Below are positions 1 through 8,126 of a stretch of 48,065 nt of DNA, piece after piece (positions within the stretch are counted from its first letter, which is position 1; every line of letters starts with the position of its first letter). A program made the translations under genes and the position numbers. The notes beneath the pieces were generated by a model, which saw only the letters and a program-made list of their open reading frames with translations, was not told the origin of the DNA and made no database searches. The DNA is from Planctomycetia bacterium. GTDB lineage: Bacteria; Planctomycetota; UBA8108; SXIK01. The stretch is from NCBI GenBank assembly GCA_005772855.1, contig SXIK01000174.1:1-48065 (forward strand). The letters run 5' to 3'.

Positions 1-149
1 TCGGAGTGGCGCCTCGCCGGTTCTCCTCCGCGCTGGCTTTGTCGCTTGTCCTCTGCGATCCTTCCAGGATCGCGGTCGGCCTTCGCTTCGCGCCAGCGCG
101 GAAAACTCCAAGGCGAATGCTGAACACTCGGAATCGCGCCGAACTATTT
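1..149 (+). repeat. 150-bp dispersed repeat, copy 1
   Basis: This block is about 95% identical to the reverse complement of 39179-39328, with a one-base indel and a handful of substitutions. It begins at the window edge, so it may extend further upstream. It holds a perfect 7-bp stem with a 5-nt loop (55-61 and 67-73). It ends 11 bases before the amidase start codon, in the same orientation as that gene. An open frame crosses it in both copies, but it has no family features and I do not treat it as a gene. It could be an intergenic mobile element or a conserved untranslated leader. Confidence 0.85.
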
Positions 150-160
150 GGAAAAGCGCC

Positions 161-913
161 ATGGAACGAAAAAAGAGGAGAAGCCGTTCACCGGGCCTCG
201 GGTGGCTCATTGCCCGAGCTTTTTGGCTCGTGGTGCTGGGTGGTTCGGCCTGGTGCGTGTATGAACAGTGGCGTCTGGGCGAGTGGCCTTGGTCGCGCTC
301 CGGGCGGCTCAAGGAGTTTGTGCTCCTGAGCCGTTCAGAGTGGGGCGCAGCAAGGCCGGAGACAACTCCGACCAAGATGGGACGACCGAGCCGACTTACA
401 ATCCATCACTCCGGGGGCAAGGCAATGCTTGACGAGCACCGAGATTCGGTGGAGCGGTCCATCAAGGCGATCCAGACTGACCACGTGAGGAGACGGGGAT
501 GGAGCGACATAGGCTATCACTTCGTGGTCGACCGGAGCGGACGGATCTGGGAGGGCCGCCCGATCACGCAAGTCGGTGCGCACGCCGGGTCGCAAGCTGC
601 CAACGTTCGAAACGTCGGTGTGCTACTCCTCGGAAATTTTGACCTGCAGACTGCCTCGTCGGCGCAGCTCACCAGCCTCGAGAGGCTCGTCGAGTCGCTA
701 CGTGCTCGGTTCAGAATCGATCGAGCCCAGGTGTTCTCGCACAGGGAAGTCCGTGGAGATTGTGGCCTCGGCCCGACGAAGTGCCCGGGCAAGCACCTGG
801 AGGAGTGGCTGAGCGGGTACCGCAAAGGCCTTGGAAGAACGCCTGTTCGGGTGGGGGCGGCCCGTGATGCCTACCGAGCCGTTCCTCTGGCCTGGCAAGG
901 TGTTGCCTGGTAA
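161..913 (+). CDS. Membrane-anchored N-acetylmuramoyl-L-alanine amidase (PGRP/Amidase_2 family)
   Basis: The 250-residue product should cut the amide bond between N-acetylmuramic acid and L-alanine in peptidoglycan. A basic N-terminus is followed by one hydrophobic segment at about residues 15-33, a signal anchor that places the enzyme outside the inner membrane. The catalytic domain spans about 56-222. Aligning with T7 lysozyme by eye, the zinc ligands are His82 in IHHS, His194 in SHRE and Cys208 in TKCPG. Tyr119 (GYH) and Lys207 match the catalytic Tyr and Lys. All key residues are present, so it should be active. The ATG at 161 follows a weak GGAAAAG ribosome site directly after the dispersed repeat. 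No partner gene is evident. The family call is firm; the cellular role (recycling or remodelling) is open. Confidence 0.9.
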   Translation: MERKKRRSRSPGLGWLIARAFWLVVLGGSAWCVYEQWRLGEWPWSRSGRLKEFVLLSRSEWGAARPETTPTKMGRPSRLTIHHSGGKAMLDEHRDSVERSIKAIQTDHVRRRGWSDIGYHFVVDRSGRIWEGRPITQVGAHAGSQAANVRNVGVLLLGNFDLQTASSAQLTSLERLVESLRARFRIDRAQVFSHREVRGDCGLGPTKCPGKHLEEWLSGYRKGLGRTPVRVGAARDAYRAVPLAWQGVAW

Positions 914-972
914 GATTTCCGGTTTCCCGAGTCTTCCCAAGGTTGCCTGCCTAGAGGCCCCAGGAGCGCGAC

Positions 973-2586
973 TTGCTCGATCCCATTTACGACGAGTGCG
1001 GCATTGCGGCGGTATATTGCATGGACGTCCGTGCCGGTGGCGGTGAGTCCCCGGTCAGCAGCCACCTCACAGAGGAGGGGAACGTCATGCGGCTTCTGCC
1101 GGAGATGCTCATCGACCTTCAGAACCGGGGCCAACTCGCTGCCGGCATCACTCGTTTCAACGGGGCCGAGCCCAAGATTATTGACACTTTCAAGGAGATC
1201 GGGAGCGTCTCCGACGTCTTCCACCTCACGTGCCCCGATCCGGCCAAGTTCCTTGAGATCATGGACCGTTATCGCGGCCAGGCGGGCATTGGCCACGTAC
1301 GCTACGCGACTTGCGGAGGCGATGACCGTGAGCATGCGCAGCCATTTCAGCGGGATCATGGCCGAAAGTGGAAATGGTTCGGGTTCTGCTTCAACGGCAA
1401 CGTTGCGAATTACGCTGAAGTGAAAGCCGGGATCCTTCAGAAGGGGGACTATCACCTGAAGTGCGACAACGATACCGAAGTGCTCATGCACCACTTGTCG
1501 TATGCGCTTCAGGGTGACTCAAAGCCTGACCTGGTGCAGGTATTCCGCCACATTGCCGAAACCGTTGACGGCGCCTACAGCCTTGCGTTTCTCAACGCCG
1601 ACGGCGACCTGGTTCTGGCTCGCGACCCCCTTGGCTTCCGCCCCCTGTGCTACGCCGTGAAGGGATCACTCTTCGCCGCCGCTTCCGAGAGCCTCGCCCT
1701 CACGAACCGTGGCTTCACCGAGATCCAGGACCTCGAGCCCGGCATGCTCCTCCATGTGACGCCCGCCGGCGTGAGAAAGGCTCGCTTCGCAGAGTCGCCC
1801 CGCAAAGCCTTCTGCTTTTTTGAATATGTCTACTTCGCCAACGTTGCCTCCACCCTGAACGGACGCTCGGTGTACCTCACCCGCAAGCGGCTCGGCGAGG
1901 CGCTTGCAGAAGGCGAGGAGCTCGACACCGACCCGGCCGACTGTGTTGCTGTGCCCGTGCCCGACACCGCGAAGGCCGCCTGCGACGCCTTGGCCTACAA
2001 GCTCGGCATTCCGTCGTTGGAGGGCCTGATTCGAAACCGCTATGTTGGTCGAACCTTCATTGAGGGGAAAAATCGTATCGAGAGGGCAAGACGCAAGTAC
2101 ACGGCGCTCCCGGAGGTACTCGAAGGCAAGCGAGTTCTCCTCGTGGAGGACTCCGTCGTGCGCTCGAACACGCTCCGGGTGATCGTCAAGATGTTGCGGG
2201 AGCAAGGACGTGCCAGGGAGGTTCACGTGCGCGTGGCGTGCCCCCCCATAATGTCGCCCTGCAGCTACGGGATTGACATGTCTACCGTGAGCGAGCTATT
2301 TGCACCGAGGTTGCTCGGGGTCGAGCCCCAAAAGGAGTATTCCGCGGAGGAGCTCAGGAAGCTTTCAGATGACCTGGGCACAGACAGCCTGCGCTACTTG
2401 ACGCTTGAGCAGCTCACCCGCGCGATTGGCGCCCCCGAGAATGAGCTTTGCCTCGGCTGTGTCACGGGCCGATACCCGACCCTGTGGGGTGATCGGCTTT
2501 ACCAGCAGGCCTTGCGCCTCAAGGACGGGCCGCAAGCGAAGCGAACTTATGAGGATGTCCTGCCGAGCCCCGCTTCAAGGCGGTAG
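973..2586 (+). CDS. purF: Amidophosphoribosyltransferase (PurF-like, Fe-S type)
   Basis: This enzyme transfers glutamine amide nitrogen to PRPP, the first committed step of purine synthesis. It starts at a TTG six bases after AGGAG (962-966), leaving an eight-residue propeptide before Cys9 (DECGIAAV), the Ntn amidotransferase nucleophile exposed by cleavage. Glutaminase residues are Arg110 in GHVRYAT, Asn141-Gly142 and Asp167. The PRPP loop is EDSVVRSNT at 392-400. Cys281, Cys430, Cys493 and Cys496 match the four 4Fe-4S ligands of the Bacillus-type enzyme. The 537-residue length is slightly above normal, with extra sequence around residues 118-140 and NRGQ in place of the usual HRGQ. No other purine gene lies in the window. 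A divergent PurF paralogue with another acceptor is possible but less likely. Confidence 0.88.
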   Translation: MLDPIYDECGIAAVYCMDVRAGGGESPVSSHLTEEGNVMRLLPEMLIDLQNRGQLAAGITRFNGAEPKIIDTFKEIGSVSDVFHLTCPDPAKFLEIMDRYRGQAGIGHVRYATCGGDDREHAQPFQRDHGRKWKWFGFCFNGNVANYAEVKAGILQKGDYHLKCDNDTEVLMHHLSYALQGDSKPDLVQVFRHIAETVDGAYSLAFLNADGDLVLARDPLGFRPLCYAVKGSLFAAASESLALTNRGFTEIQDLEPGMLLHVTPAGVRKARFAESPRKAFCFFEYVYFANVASTLNGRSVYLTRKRLGEALAEGEELDTDPADCVAVPVPDTAKAACDALAYKLGIPSLEGLIRNRYVGRTFIEGKNRIERARRKYTALPEVLEGKRVLLVEDSVVRSNTLRVIVKMLREQGRAREVHVRVACPPIMSPCSYGIDMSTVSELFAPRLLGVEPQKEYSAEELRKLSDDLGTDSLRYLTLEQLTRAIGAPENELCLGCVTGRYPTLWGDRLYQQALRLKDGPQAKRTYEDVLPSPASRR

Positions 2587-2610
2587 GTTCTTGGTGCGAC
2601 GACCCAGAGT

Positions 2611-3444
2611 TTGAGCACACAACGCGGGTTGCGAGTCTGGATTTCAGGCGCTTCGAGCGGCCTCGGCGAATCGCTGGCGAGAGAGCTGGCGGCGCGCGGA
2701 TGTCACCTTGCCATTTTCGCACGCCGCGAGCAACTGCTCGAGAAGTTGCGCTCGGACTTGGTGGCTGCCCACCCCTCGATCTCCGTGATCGCGCAGACGG
2801 GCGACGTGCGCGATCGTGCGCAAGTCCACGCCGGGATCCGCGAGGCGGAGGGGCGGCTGGGTGGCATTGACCTCTTGATACTCAACGCCGGGACTGGAGA
2901 CTCGCTCTCTCCTGAGAAGTTCTCGGCCGAGCTCGTCGAGCGGATCACCGCCGTCAACTACCTCGGGGCGATTTACGGTATCGAGGCGGCGCTTCCGGCG
3001 ATGCTGCAGCGAAAATCTGGCACAATCGTCGGCGTTTCAAGCATTGGCGCCGTGCGAGGTTTTCCAATGGCTGCGCCCTACTGCGCCAGCAAGGCAGCGC
3101 TTACTTCATTCCTCGAGAGTTTGCGCCTTGACCTGTGGGGGAGTGGCGTACGCGTCATAACGGTCTCTCCCGGCTTCATCAAGACGCCGCTCACGGATCG
3201 AAATCGCTTTCCGATGCCGTTTCTTGTGTCTTCGGAGTCGGCGGCGAGGCGTATTGTCGATGGAATTTCCCGTCGTAAGCGCGAGATTCACTTTCCGCGG
3301 CGCCTCACGATCCCGCTCAAGATCCTTCGCTGCTTCCCGGGTTTTCTCTTCGACTGGATCCTTTCCAGAACGATGCGCGGGAAAGGATACCGAAAGGAGA
3401 CGGGTAGCCCCGCTACACCGGCCGCTCGCCGACCCTTTGGCTGA
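2611..3444 (+). CDS. Short-chain dehydrogenase/reductase (classical SDR)
   Basis: This is a 277-residue NAD(P)-dependent oxidoreductase. The cofactor motif GASSGLG is at 13-19 and NAG at 92-94. The catalytic residues are Asn116, Ser143/144 and the YxxxK pair Tyr157/Lys161. The C-terminal part is longer than a minimal SDR and carries a hydrophobic stretch (about 230-250), as in SDRs acting on lipid or sterol-like substrates at membranes. The start is a TTG with only a weak ribosome site, 24 bases after purF, so it is probably cotranscribed with it. Its 3' end overlaps the convergent lipoprotein gene by 32 bases. The substrate cannot be read from sequence. Confidence 0.85.
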   Translation: MSTQRGLRVWISGASSGLGESLARELAARGCHLAIFARREQLLEKLRSDLVAAHPSISVIAQTGDVRDRAQVHAGIREAEGRLGGIDLLILNAGTGDSLSPEKFSAELVERITAVNYLGAIYGIEAALPAMLQRKSGTIVGVSSIGAVRGFPMAAPYCASKAALTSFLESLRLDLWGSGVRVITVSPGFIKTPLTDRNRFPMPFLVSSESAARRIVDGISRRKREIHFPRRLTIPLKILRCFPGFLFDWILSRTMRGKGYRKETGSPATPAARRPFG

Positions 3445-4789
3445 TCAGGTTCTCCAGCTCGTCGAGTAGGTTCTTCTCCTCGGAGACCTGAGTCTTTCGC
3501 TGAAGTGCTGTTGCCGGCATGGATCGGAGTCTCGGCTTTTCCGTGGGGTGGACAGGAGTGGGTGGTGCCGGGTCTTGAGCCGCTGGAAGCCGCTCTCCTT
3601 CCACGATGAGTTGTGTGTTGTCTGGAGCCTCCGAGATAGGTTCCGTGGGAGGATCGCCTTGGTTACCGAGCCTCTCTTCCTTGACCTGTTCCAGGGACAT
3701 CACGACGGTATCGGATGCCTCGAGTGTCACGGCCTCGTCCGCAGCGACAAAATCAGTTTTCGACGATTCCTCCTTGGTTCCCTGGAAGATCTCATCCCTC
3801 CTGTTGAGGATGCGCCTTGGCAATGGCTTGACTTTGGAGTCCGTTTCTGAACACCCGCTTCCGGCGAAACGCACACTTGCCTTCTCTGCCTTGTCGAAGA
3901 AGTCGTCGACGGCCGAGGTCACCACAACAGGGGCGGCATCCACTCTTGTGGCCTCTGCGGCAGGAGGCTCAACCACACAAGGAGGGTGCTGCGGCGTGGG
4001 CTGCGCTTCCTTCGGAGGCGGCGCTGGAGGTTGAGCCTCCCGAGCTGTCGTGGGTGCTTGAACAACATTGGGAGTGTTGGCTGCCCTCTCAACTCCTCGT
4101 TCGCGCTGTAGAGGGCGAGCTGTCCCTCCAGAACGAATCCAGGCTCCCAGGAAGATGCAAGTGACCGCAACGAGAGCACCCATGGCCAGCCATAGCACGC
4201 TGAAGAAAAGGCCCTGAAATCCCACGTCAGCGGTGCTGCCACCCGTCCACGAGCCCACCTTCCCGGTACCCCGGATTTCGCCCGCGGACGCTCCCTCGCC
4301 AGGCGTCCTGGTCCCGGCATCCCGTCCGCTGGCCAAGCTGTCTTGCGGAAGTCCCTGAGCCAGGCGGGTTGACCTCAGGGCCATGAGATCTGCCTCGGCG
4401 GTTCTCAAGCTGGAGGTGACCTGCGCTAATGATTGCTGGAGATCCGTCGATTTTTTCTCCGTCGCTTCTACTCGCTCTTCCAGCCTCGCATGCTTTCCCT
4501 CCAGATCGTCCACCCTCTGCGCCAGCTTACGGATGGCTCCGGGAAGAGACGCCATCTCTCTGGCGGCCACGCCTTCCCTTGCTGTAAAGCTGAGCCACTC
4601 TTGCCGGAGTGCGTCGACGGCTTCTCGGGTACGGCCCAAAAGGTCGTCCTGGCGAGATCTATCGAGACGCAGCTCCTCGATCTTGCGGTCCTGCGCCCGG
4701 AAGAGATGGTCTCCCGCGCAGCCTGCCATGAGCAGGCAGAGCCAAGAGGCTATACCGCAGGCCATTGAGCGACAATACAACTTATTCAT
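3413..4789 (-). CDS. Coiled-coil lipoprotein with an internal membrane segment, unknown function
   Basis: I place the start at ATG 4789 because it gives a clean lipoprotein signal: basic residues, a hydrophobic stretch and the lipobox LMAGC with Cys24. The frame stays open upstream to 4906. The 458-residue product has a charged heptad-like coiled coil at about 35-141, a low-complexity Gly/Ser/Thr linker, a second strongly hydrophobic segment at about 194-218, then a long proline- and glutamate-rich tail with no recognisable domain. A lipidated N-terminus plus a transmembrane helix would put the coiled coil in the periplasm and the tail in the cytoplasm. It is divergent from the polymer operon across about 250 bases (4790-5041), in which I saw no convincing promoter. 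No family recognised. Confidence 0.7.
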   Translation of the reverse strand: MNKLYCRSMACGIASWLCLLMAGCAGDHLFRAQDRKIEELRLDRSRQDDLLGRTREAVDALRQEWLSFTAREGVAAREMASLPGAIRKLAQRVDDLEGKHARLEERVEATEKKSTDLQQSLAQVTSSLRTAEADLMALRSTRLAQGLPQDSLASGRDAGTRTPGEGASAGEIRGTGKVGSWTGGSTADVGFQGLFFSVLWLAMGALVAVTCIFLGAWIRSGGTARPLQRERGVERAANTPNVVQAPTTAREAQPPAPPPKEAQPTPQHPPCVVEPPAAEATRVDAAPVVVTSAVDDFFDKAEKASVRFAGSGCSETDSKVKPLPRRILNRRDEIFQGTKEESSKTDFVAADEAVTLEASDTVVMSLEQVKEERLGNQGDPPTEPISEAPDNTQLIVEGERLPAAQDPAPPTPVHPTEKPRLRSMPATALQRKTQVSEEKNLLDELENLISQRVGERPV

Positions 4790-5335
4790 AGCAACGAACC
4801 TGGTGATAGCCCAAGGTGTGGATAAGCATACGATGTGTGTGGCTTGCGGGCACCTCTCGCGCCCGAGGCAAGGAGCGTGCCATGAAGCAATCTCAGCACG
4901 GCTCAAGGACGGCCATCTCCCGACTCGATAGAACTAGAGACAGTGTCGCAAGTGATGGTCTGATAACGCAGCGGCGTCGCCGCACGGCTGGCGGGACTTT
5001 CCAAGAAATCTCCTGGTTGTCCCCCCCAGAAAAGCCCATGAATGTCTCTGAGCACGCGGTTCTCGAACGCTTCACCCCTACGAATACTTTTCCTGTTGGC
5101 TCCCGCCAGCCTGGGACTGGCGGCCTGGGCTGTTGGCATCCTCGGCGGTTTTCAGGCAAGCGATGGGCTTGTCTACGACGCCTTGCTTTGATTCAGGGCC
5201 CAACGAGTCGAGGATTCCTCACGGGTACTCCTCCTCGAGATCGACGACACAGAGCGCCATCGCTTCGAGGAAGATCTCCCTTCAATCATTGAAAAGCTGA
5301 ACCAGCTAGAGGCGAAGCTCATCATCATTGGCTCG

Positions 5336-7132
5336 TTGCCTGACGCAGCCCCGGAAAGTTTCTGGGCTGCTGCTGAAGCGCTGGGCAAAGTCGTGGTCGG
5401 AGTGAAGCTGGTTCCAAGTCCCGATGATTCGTCGCGCCTCGTGCCATCGACGCCGCCAGAGCTTGACGGCCGAAAGGGCATCCAGAAGGGCATCGTGGCG
5501 GACCCACCAGCTGCCGGAGGGGTTTGCAGGACGCAGGAGGCACACTCAGGGCCCGGGCAGCTGCCGCTTCTCGAAACTGTTGCAGCCACGCAGGTTCTCG
5601 GAGCGGGATGGAGCGCCCCGGCAGGCCCATATCTCATCGATTTCTGCGGTGGTCCTGGCTCCCTCCCCAACGTCTCTGCGCAGAGGCTCCTGGCGGGAGA
5701 TCTGATCCCGGAACTGGTAACGGGCCGGTGCGTGCTGGTGGGTACAAGGGCACCAGCAATCGGCTCCGGCTTCCACACGCCCACCACCGCATCGCGAAGG
5801 ATGGCCCTACTGGAGTACCAGGGACACGCGCTGAACACTTTGCTCGCGGACAGAGTAATTCGGGAGCCTGACTCCTTGACAAGGCTTGCGATCATCCTTT
5901 CTCTGCTCTTCGTTTGCGCGTCGGTATCTCGCAGGGCCACCCTTCAGTTGTCCTTCTGGCTCACGCTTGTGGTAATCGGGTTCCATGCGCTGGTCTCGGC
6001 AACGGCGCTGGTAGGCTTCCGCACCTGGTTGCCGGTCAGCGAGAATGTCGTCGGGTTGGTTGCCCTCATGGTCTTCACTGTGCGAGGTCGTGCCATCGAG
6101 GTCACGGCATCTCTCAAGAACCTCATCTCCGAATCGGCAGGAATCTTGAAGGACAAGTGCTGGCCAGTTCACGGTCAAGATGTTGACACGACCTGGTCTC
6201 TCGTCGCTGGCATGATCGACCAGACGCTGGACCTGAAGCGCCTCATCTTCCTTCAAGTGGATCCAGGAAGCTCCCGATTGAAGACGATCCTGGCGCTCCA
6301 CTGTTCGATAGATGACATGGCTGAACGCCGTCGCGATTCCACGAGGCCTCCGTACAAGGATGCTATCAATGCAAAGGGCCCCATCGTGGTCGAAAACTTT
6401 CTGGGGACACCGCAGAAGGGCGAAAGGCAGTATCTCATCCCCCTTGTGTTCTGTGGAGAGTTGTTGGGCTTCTGGGCCATGGGGATTGACTCCGCCAAGC
6501 TTGCTGCAATCCCGGAGTTTGAAAGCCTGCTCCACGACTATACGAGTCGCATGGGAGAGCTCCTTCACCAGGCGATGGATGTGTCGCAATCTGGCGGAAT
6601 AGACGCCAGGGCCAAACTCAGGTTCGGCGCTGGCGGTTCCAGCGAGCCTCAGAGCAATTTGAAGTCTACCCTGAACCTGCTTCAGCACCGCCTTGGGGCA
6701 CTTGACGTCCTGATCAATAGCCTCGACGCGGGCGTTATCGTTTTCGATATATTTGGGCGGATCCTCCAGATTAATGACATCATGCTTTCACTCCTCAAGA
6801 AGGAGAGCCTTGTCCCTTTCGACATGTCCGCGCTCGATGTCATCACGACGTTGAGCGACTTCGATCTCAGTCGGGCTCGCAAGTTGTTACGGCGCGTCAT
6901 CGTCGAGAGTTTGCCGGTCTCGTTTCCTGTGAAGCTTCGATCCTCGCCGGGCAGTCGTTACCTTTTTCACCTCAAACCGCTCAGGGAAATTTCGAGAAAA
7001 GACGAAAGAGGACGCTCCAGGCAGGGGGGGGGCAAGGAGCATTCTCTGCGAGCTGGTGGACACCACATCAATGGCAACTCTCCACGAAATGAAGCACCAA
7101 CTGACAGGAAGGCTTTGCACGCAACTCCGTAA
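5336..7132 (+). CDS. CHASE2-GAF-PAS portion of the sensor (fragment)
   Basis: This is the longest intact piece of the broken sensor. TTG 5336 is only the first start-like codon after the TGA at 5189 and lies inside CHASE2, so it is probably not a natural start. CHASE2 is an extracytoplasmic ligand-sensing domain. Its conserved end is seen as VLVGTRAP and then GHALNTLL near residues 137-170. Three hydrophobic helices follow (about 183-250), as is usual for CHASE2 proteins. A GAF-like region covers about 255-420 and a PAS-like region about 455-555. The last 30 or so residues, after the nine-G run, are out of frame and probably not genuine protein. The ligand is unknown; position suggests control of the polymer operon. 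Confidence 0.6.
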   Translation: MPDAAPESFWAAAEALGKVVVGVKLVPSPDDSSRLVPSTPPELDGRKGIQKGIVADPPAAGGVCRTQEAHSGPGQLPLLETVAATQVLGAGWSAPAGPYLIDFCGGPGSLPNVSAQRLLAGDLIPELVTGRCVLVGTRAPAIGSGFHTPTTASRRMALLEYQGHALNTLLADRVIREPDSLTRLAIILSLLFVCASVSRRATLQLSFWLTLVVIGFHALVSATALVGFRTWLPVSENVVGLVALMVFTVRGRAIEVTASLKNLISESAGILKDKCWPVHGQDVDTTWSLVAGMIDQTLDLKRLIFLQVDPGSSRLKTILALHCSIDDMAERRRDSTRPPYKDAINAKGPIVVENFLGTPQKGERQYLIPLVFCGELLGFWAMGIDSAKLAAIPEFESLLHDYTSRMGELLHQAMDVSQSGGIDARAKLRFGAGGSSEPQSNLKSTLNLLQHRLGALDVLINSLDAGVIVFDIFGRILQINDIMLSLLKKESLVPFDMSALDVITTLSDFDLSRARKLLRRVIVESLPVSFPVKLRSSPGSRYLFHLKPLREISRKDERGRSRQGGGKEHSLRAGGHHINGNSPRNEAPTDRKALHATP

Positions 7133-7745
7133 CGACCTCGCCACCATCGATCTGTCGTGGTCATTACTCGGAGCCGGTGCCGTTCCACAGGGCAGTCACA
7201 AAGAAATCGCTGAGCTGATCCAGACGAAGGTGCGGCAAACGGTCAGAATGCTAAGTGATTGTCAGCAGTACCTGTCGGTCGAGACAGACGTCGATGATCT
7301 CGAGCGTCTTCCTGTTGATCCCAAGGGCCTGCTGACTGCAGCCATCGAGGAGTTGAAGGCCGACCGCACACAAAAAAGCCTATCCTTTCGACTGATGGAG
7401 CCCCGCTTCGTTTGTCATGTCTTTGCCTCGGTCACCCGACTCAAGGAGCTCTTCAAGGCGATACTGGCCGTGCTTTGTCAGGACGCGACGGAAGCCAGTA
7501 CGATCCTGATTCGTGTCACCCAGAATGACGGCGTTGTGGCGTTCGATTTCTCGAACTTGGGCTTTGGGATTCCCAACGAAGTTCTTCAGCAGTACGTCCT
7601 TGGCGAGCAAACCGCAGCATCGCCGGAGCTTCAGACCATCCAGGCAGGAGCCAAGTGGGTGCAAGCCTGGGGCGGCATGTTTGAAGCGTACAGCAACGTG
7701 GGTCTGGGCATGCACTTCACGATACACCTGGTGATATTTCTATGA
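7056..7745 (+). CDS. Degenerate histidine-kinase core of the sensor (fragment)
   Basis: This is the C-terminal continuation of the broken CHASE2 sensor in the other frame. The GTG at 7056 is a formal start; the frame is open upstream to the nine-G run and reads sensibly from there (SILCELVD). A helical region resembles HisKA, but the H-box position reads CTQLRNDLATI where SHELRTPL would be expected, so the phosphoacceptor His and following Pro are absent. The ATPase-like domain (about 120-229) keeps the shape of N, G1 and G2 boxes (LKELFKAIL, FSNLGFGIPN, GLGMHF) but lacks the usual N-box Asn and G1 Asp. It may be a pseudokinase or adaptor. It overlaps the receiver gene by ATGA, so the two are translationally coupled. 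Confidence 0.6.
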   Translation: MDTTSMATLHEMKHQLTGRLCTQLRNDLATIDLSWSLLGAGAVPQGSHKEIAELIQTKVRQTVRMLSDCQQYLSVETDVDDLERLPVDPKGLLTAAIEELKADRTQKSLSFRLMEPRFVCHVFASVTRLKELFKAILAVLCQDATEASTILIRVTQNDGVVAFDFSNLGFGIPNEVLQQYVLGEQTAASPELQTIQAGAKWVQAWGGMFEAYSNVGLGMHFTIHLVIFL

Positions 7746-8122
7746 GTACGAAGCTCGAACCGGGGAAGAGAACAGTGCTCATTGTCGATGACGATGCGAT
7801 CTACCGGAAGGTTCTTGCCAAGTGCCTTGAGGCTGCCGGTTATCAGGCACTCGAGGCAGAACATGGCGAGAGCGCGATCGAAATTCTGAGGCAGACATTT
7901 CCCGATGTCATCCTGGTGGACATGCTCATGCCAGTCATGGACGGTATGCAACTCCTCCTTTGGCTCAAGGAAAAAGCTCAGCAACCGATTACGACGATCG
8001 TCCTTACCTGCCTCGATCGAACCGAGGTCGCTGGCGAGGCTTTCCTGGCCGGAGCCGCGGATGTGCTGACCAAGCCTTTTAGCCTGCCTGCACTTCTCAA
8101 GAGACTGTCAACGATCGTGTGA
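7742..8122 (+). CDS. Single-domain response regulator (receiver only)
   Basis: The 126-residue product is a stand-alone CheY-like receiver domain without an output domain. The acidic pocket is Asp16-Asp18, the phosphoacceptor Asp60 (VDMLMP), the switch Thr89 and the invariant Lys111 (KPF). All are present, so it should be phosphorylatable. It overlaps the sensor fragment by ATGA and is followed four bases later by the PgsC-like gene, so it belongs to the same transcript. It may relay the CHASE2 signal to a separate output or act on the synthase by direct contact; no DNA-binding part is present. The degenerate kinase core next door makes its phosphodonor uncertain. Confidence 0.9.
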   Translation: MSTKLEPGKRTVLIVDDDAIYRKVLAKCLEAAGYQALEAEHGESAIEILRQTFPDVILVDMLMPVMDGMQLLLWLKEKAQQPITTIVLTCLDRTEVAGEAFLAGAADVLTKPFSLPALLKRLSTIV

Positions 8123-8126
8123 TGTA

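Larger units (their letters stand above)
5042..7745 (+). pseudogene. CHASE2 sensor kinase-like gene broken by an in-frame TGA and a frameshift
   Basis: Joined by eye, this is one gene of about 900 codons. ATG 5042 opens a short N-terminus with a transmembrane segment and the sequence GLVYDALL. A TGA at 5189-5191 follows, and the same frame continues as FRAQRVEDSS, VLLLEIDD and on through a complete CHASE2 domain, three membrane helices, a GAF-like region and a PAS-like region. The frame then fails at a run of nine G (7024-7032). The kinase-like C-terminus continues in the +1 frame, ending at 7745 with an ATGA overlap onto the receiver gene. The two surviving pieces are listed separately. Either this is a decayed sensor or both lesions are sequence errors. 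TGA is an ordinary stop elsewhere in the window. Confidence 0.75.

Noticed and set aside
6-329. Open frame through repeat copy 1 as a gene
   Set aside because: It overlaps the amidase in another frame, has no ribosome site or domain, and the shared peptide simply reflects the DNA repeat.
5189-5191. TGA read as selenocysteine
   Set aside because: The aligned CHASE2 position is normally Arg or a hydrophobic residue, not a redox site, and no selenocysteine hairpin was evident. A nonsense change or error is simpler.
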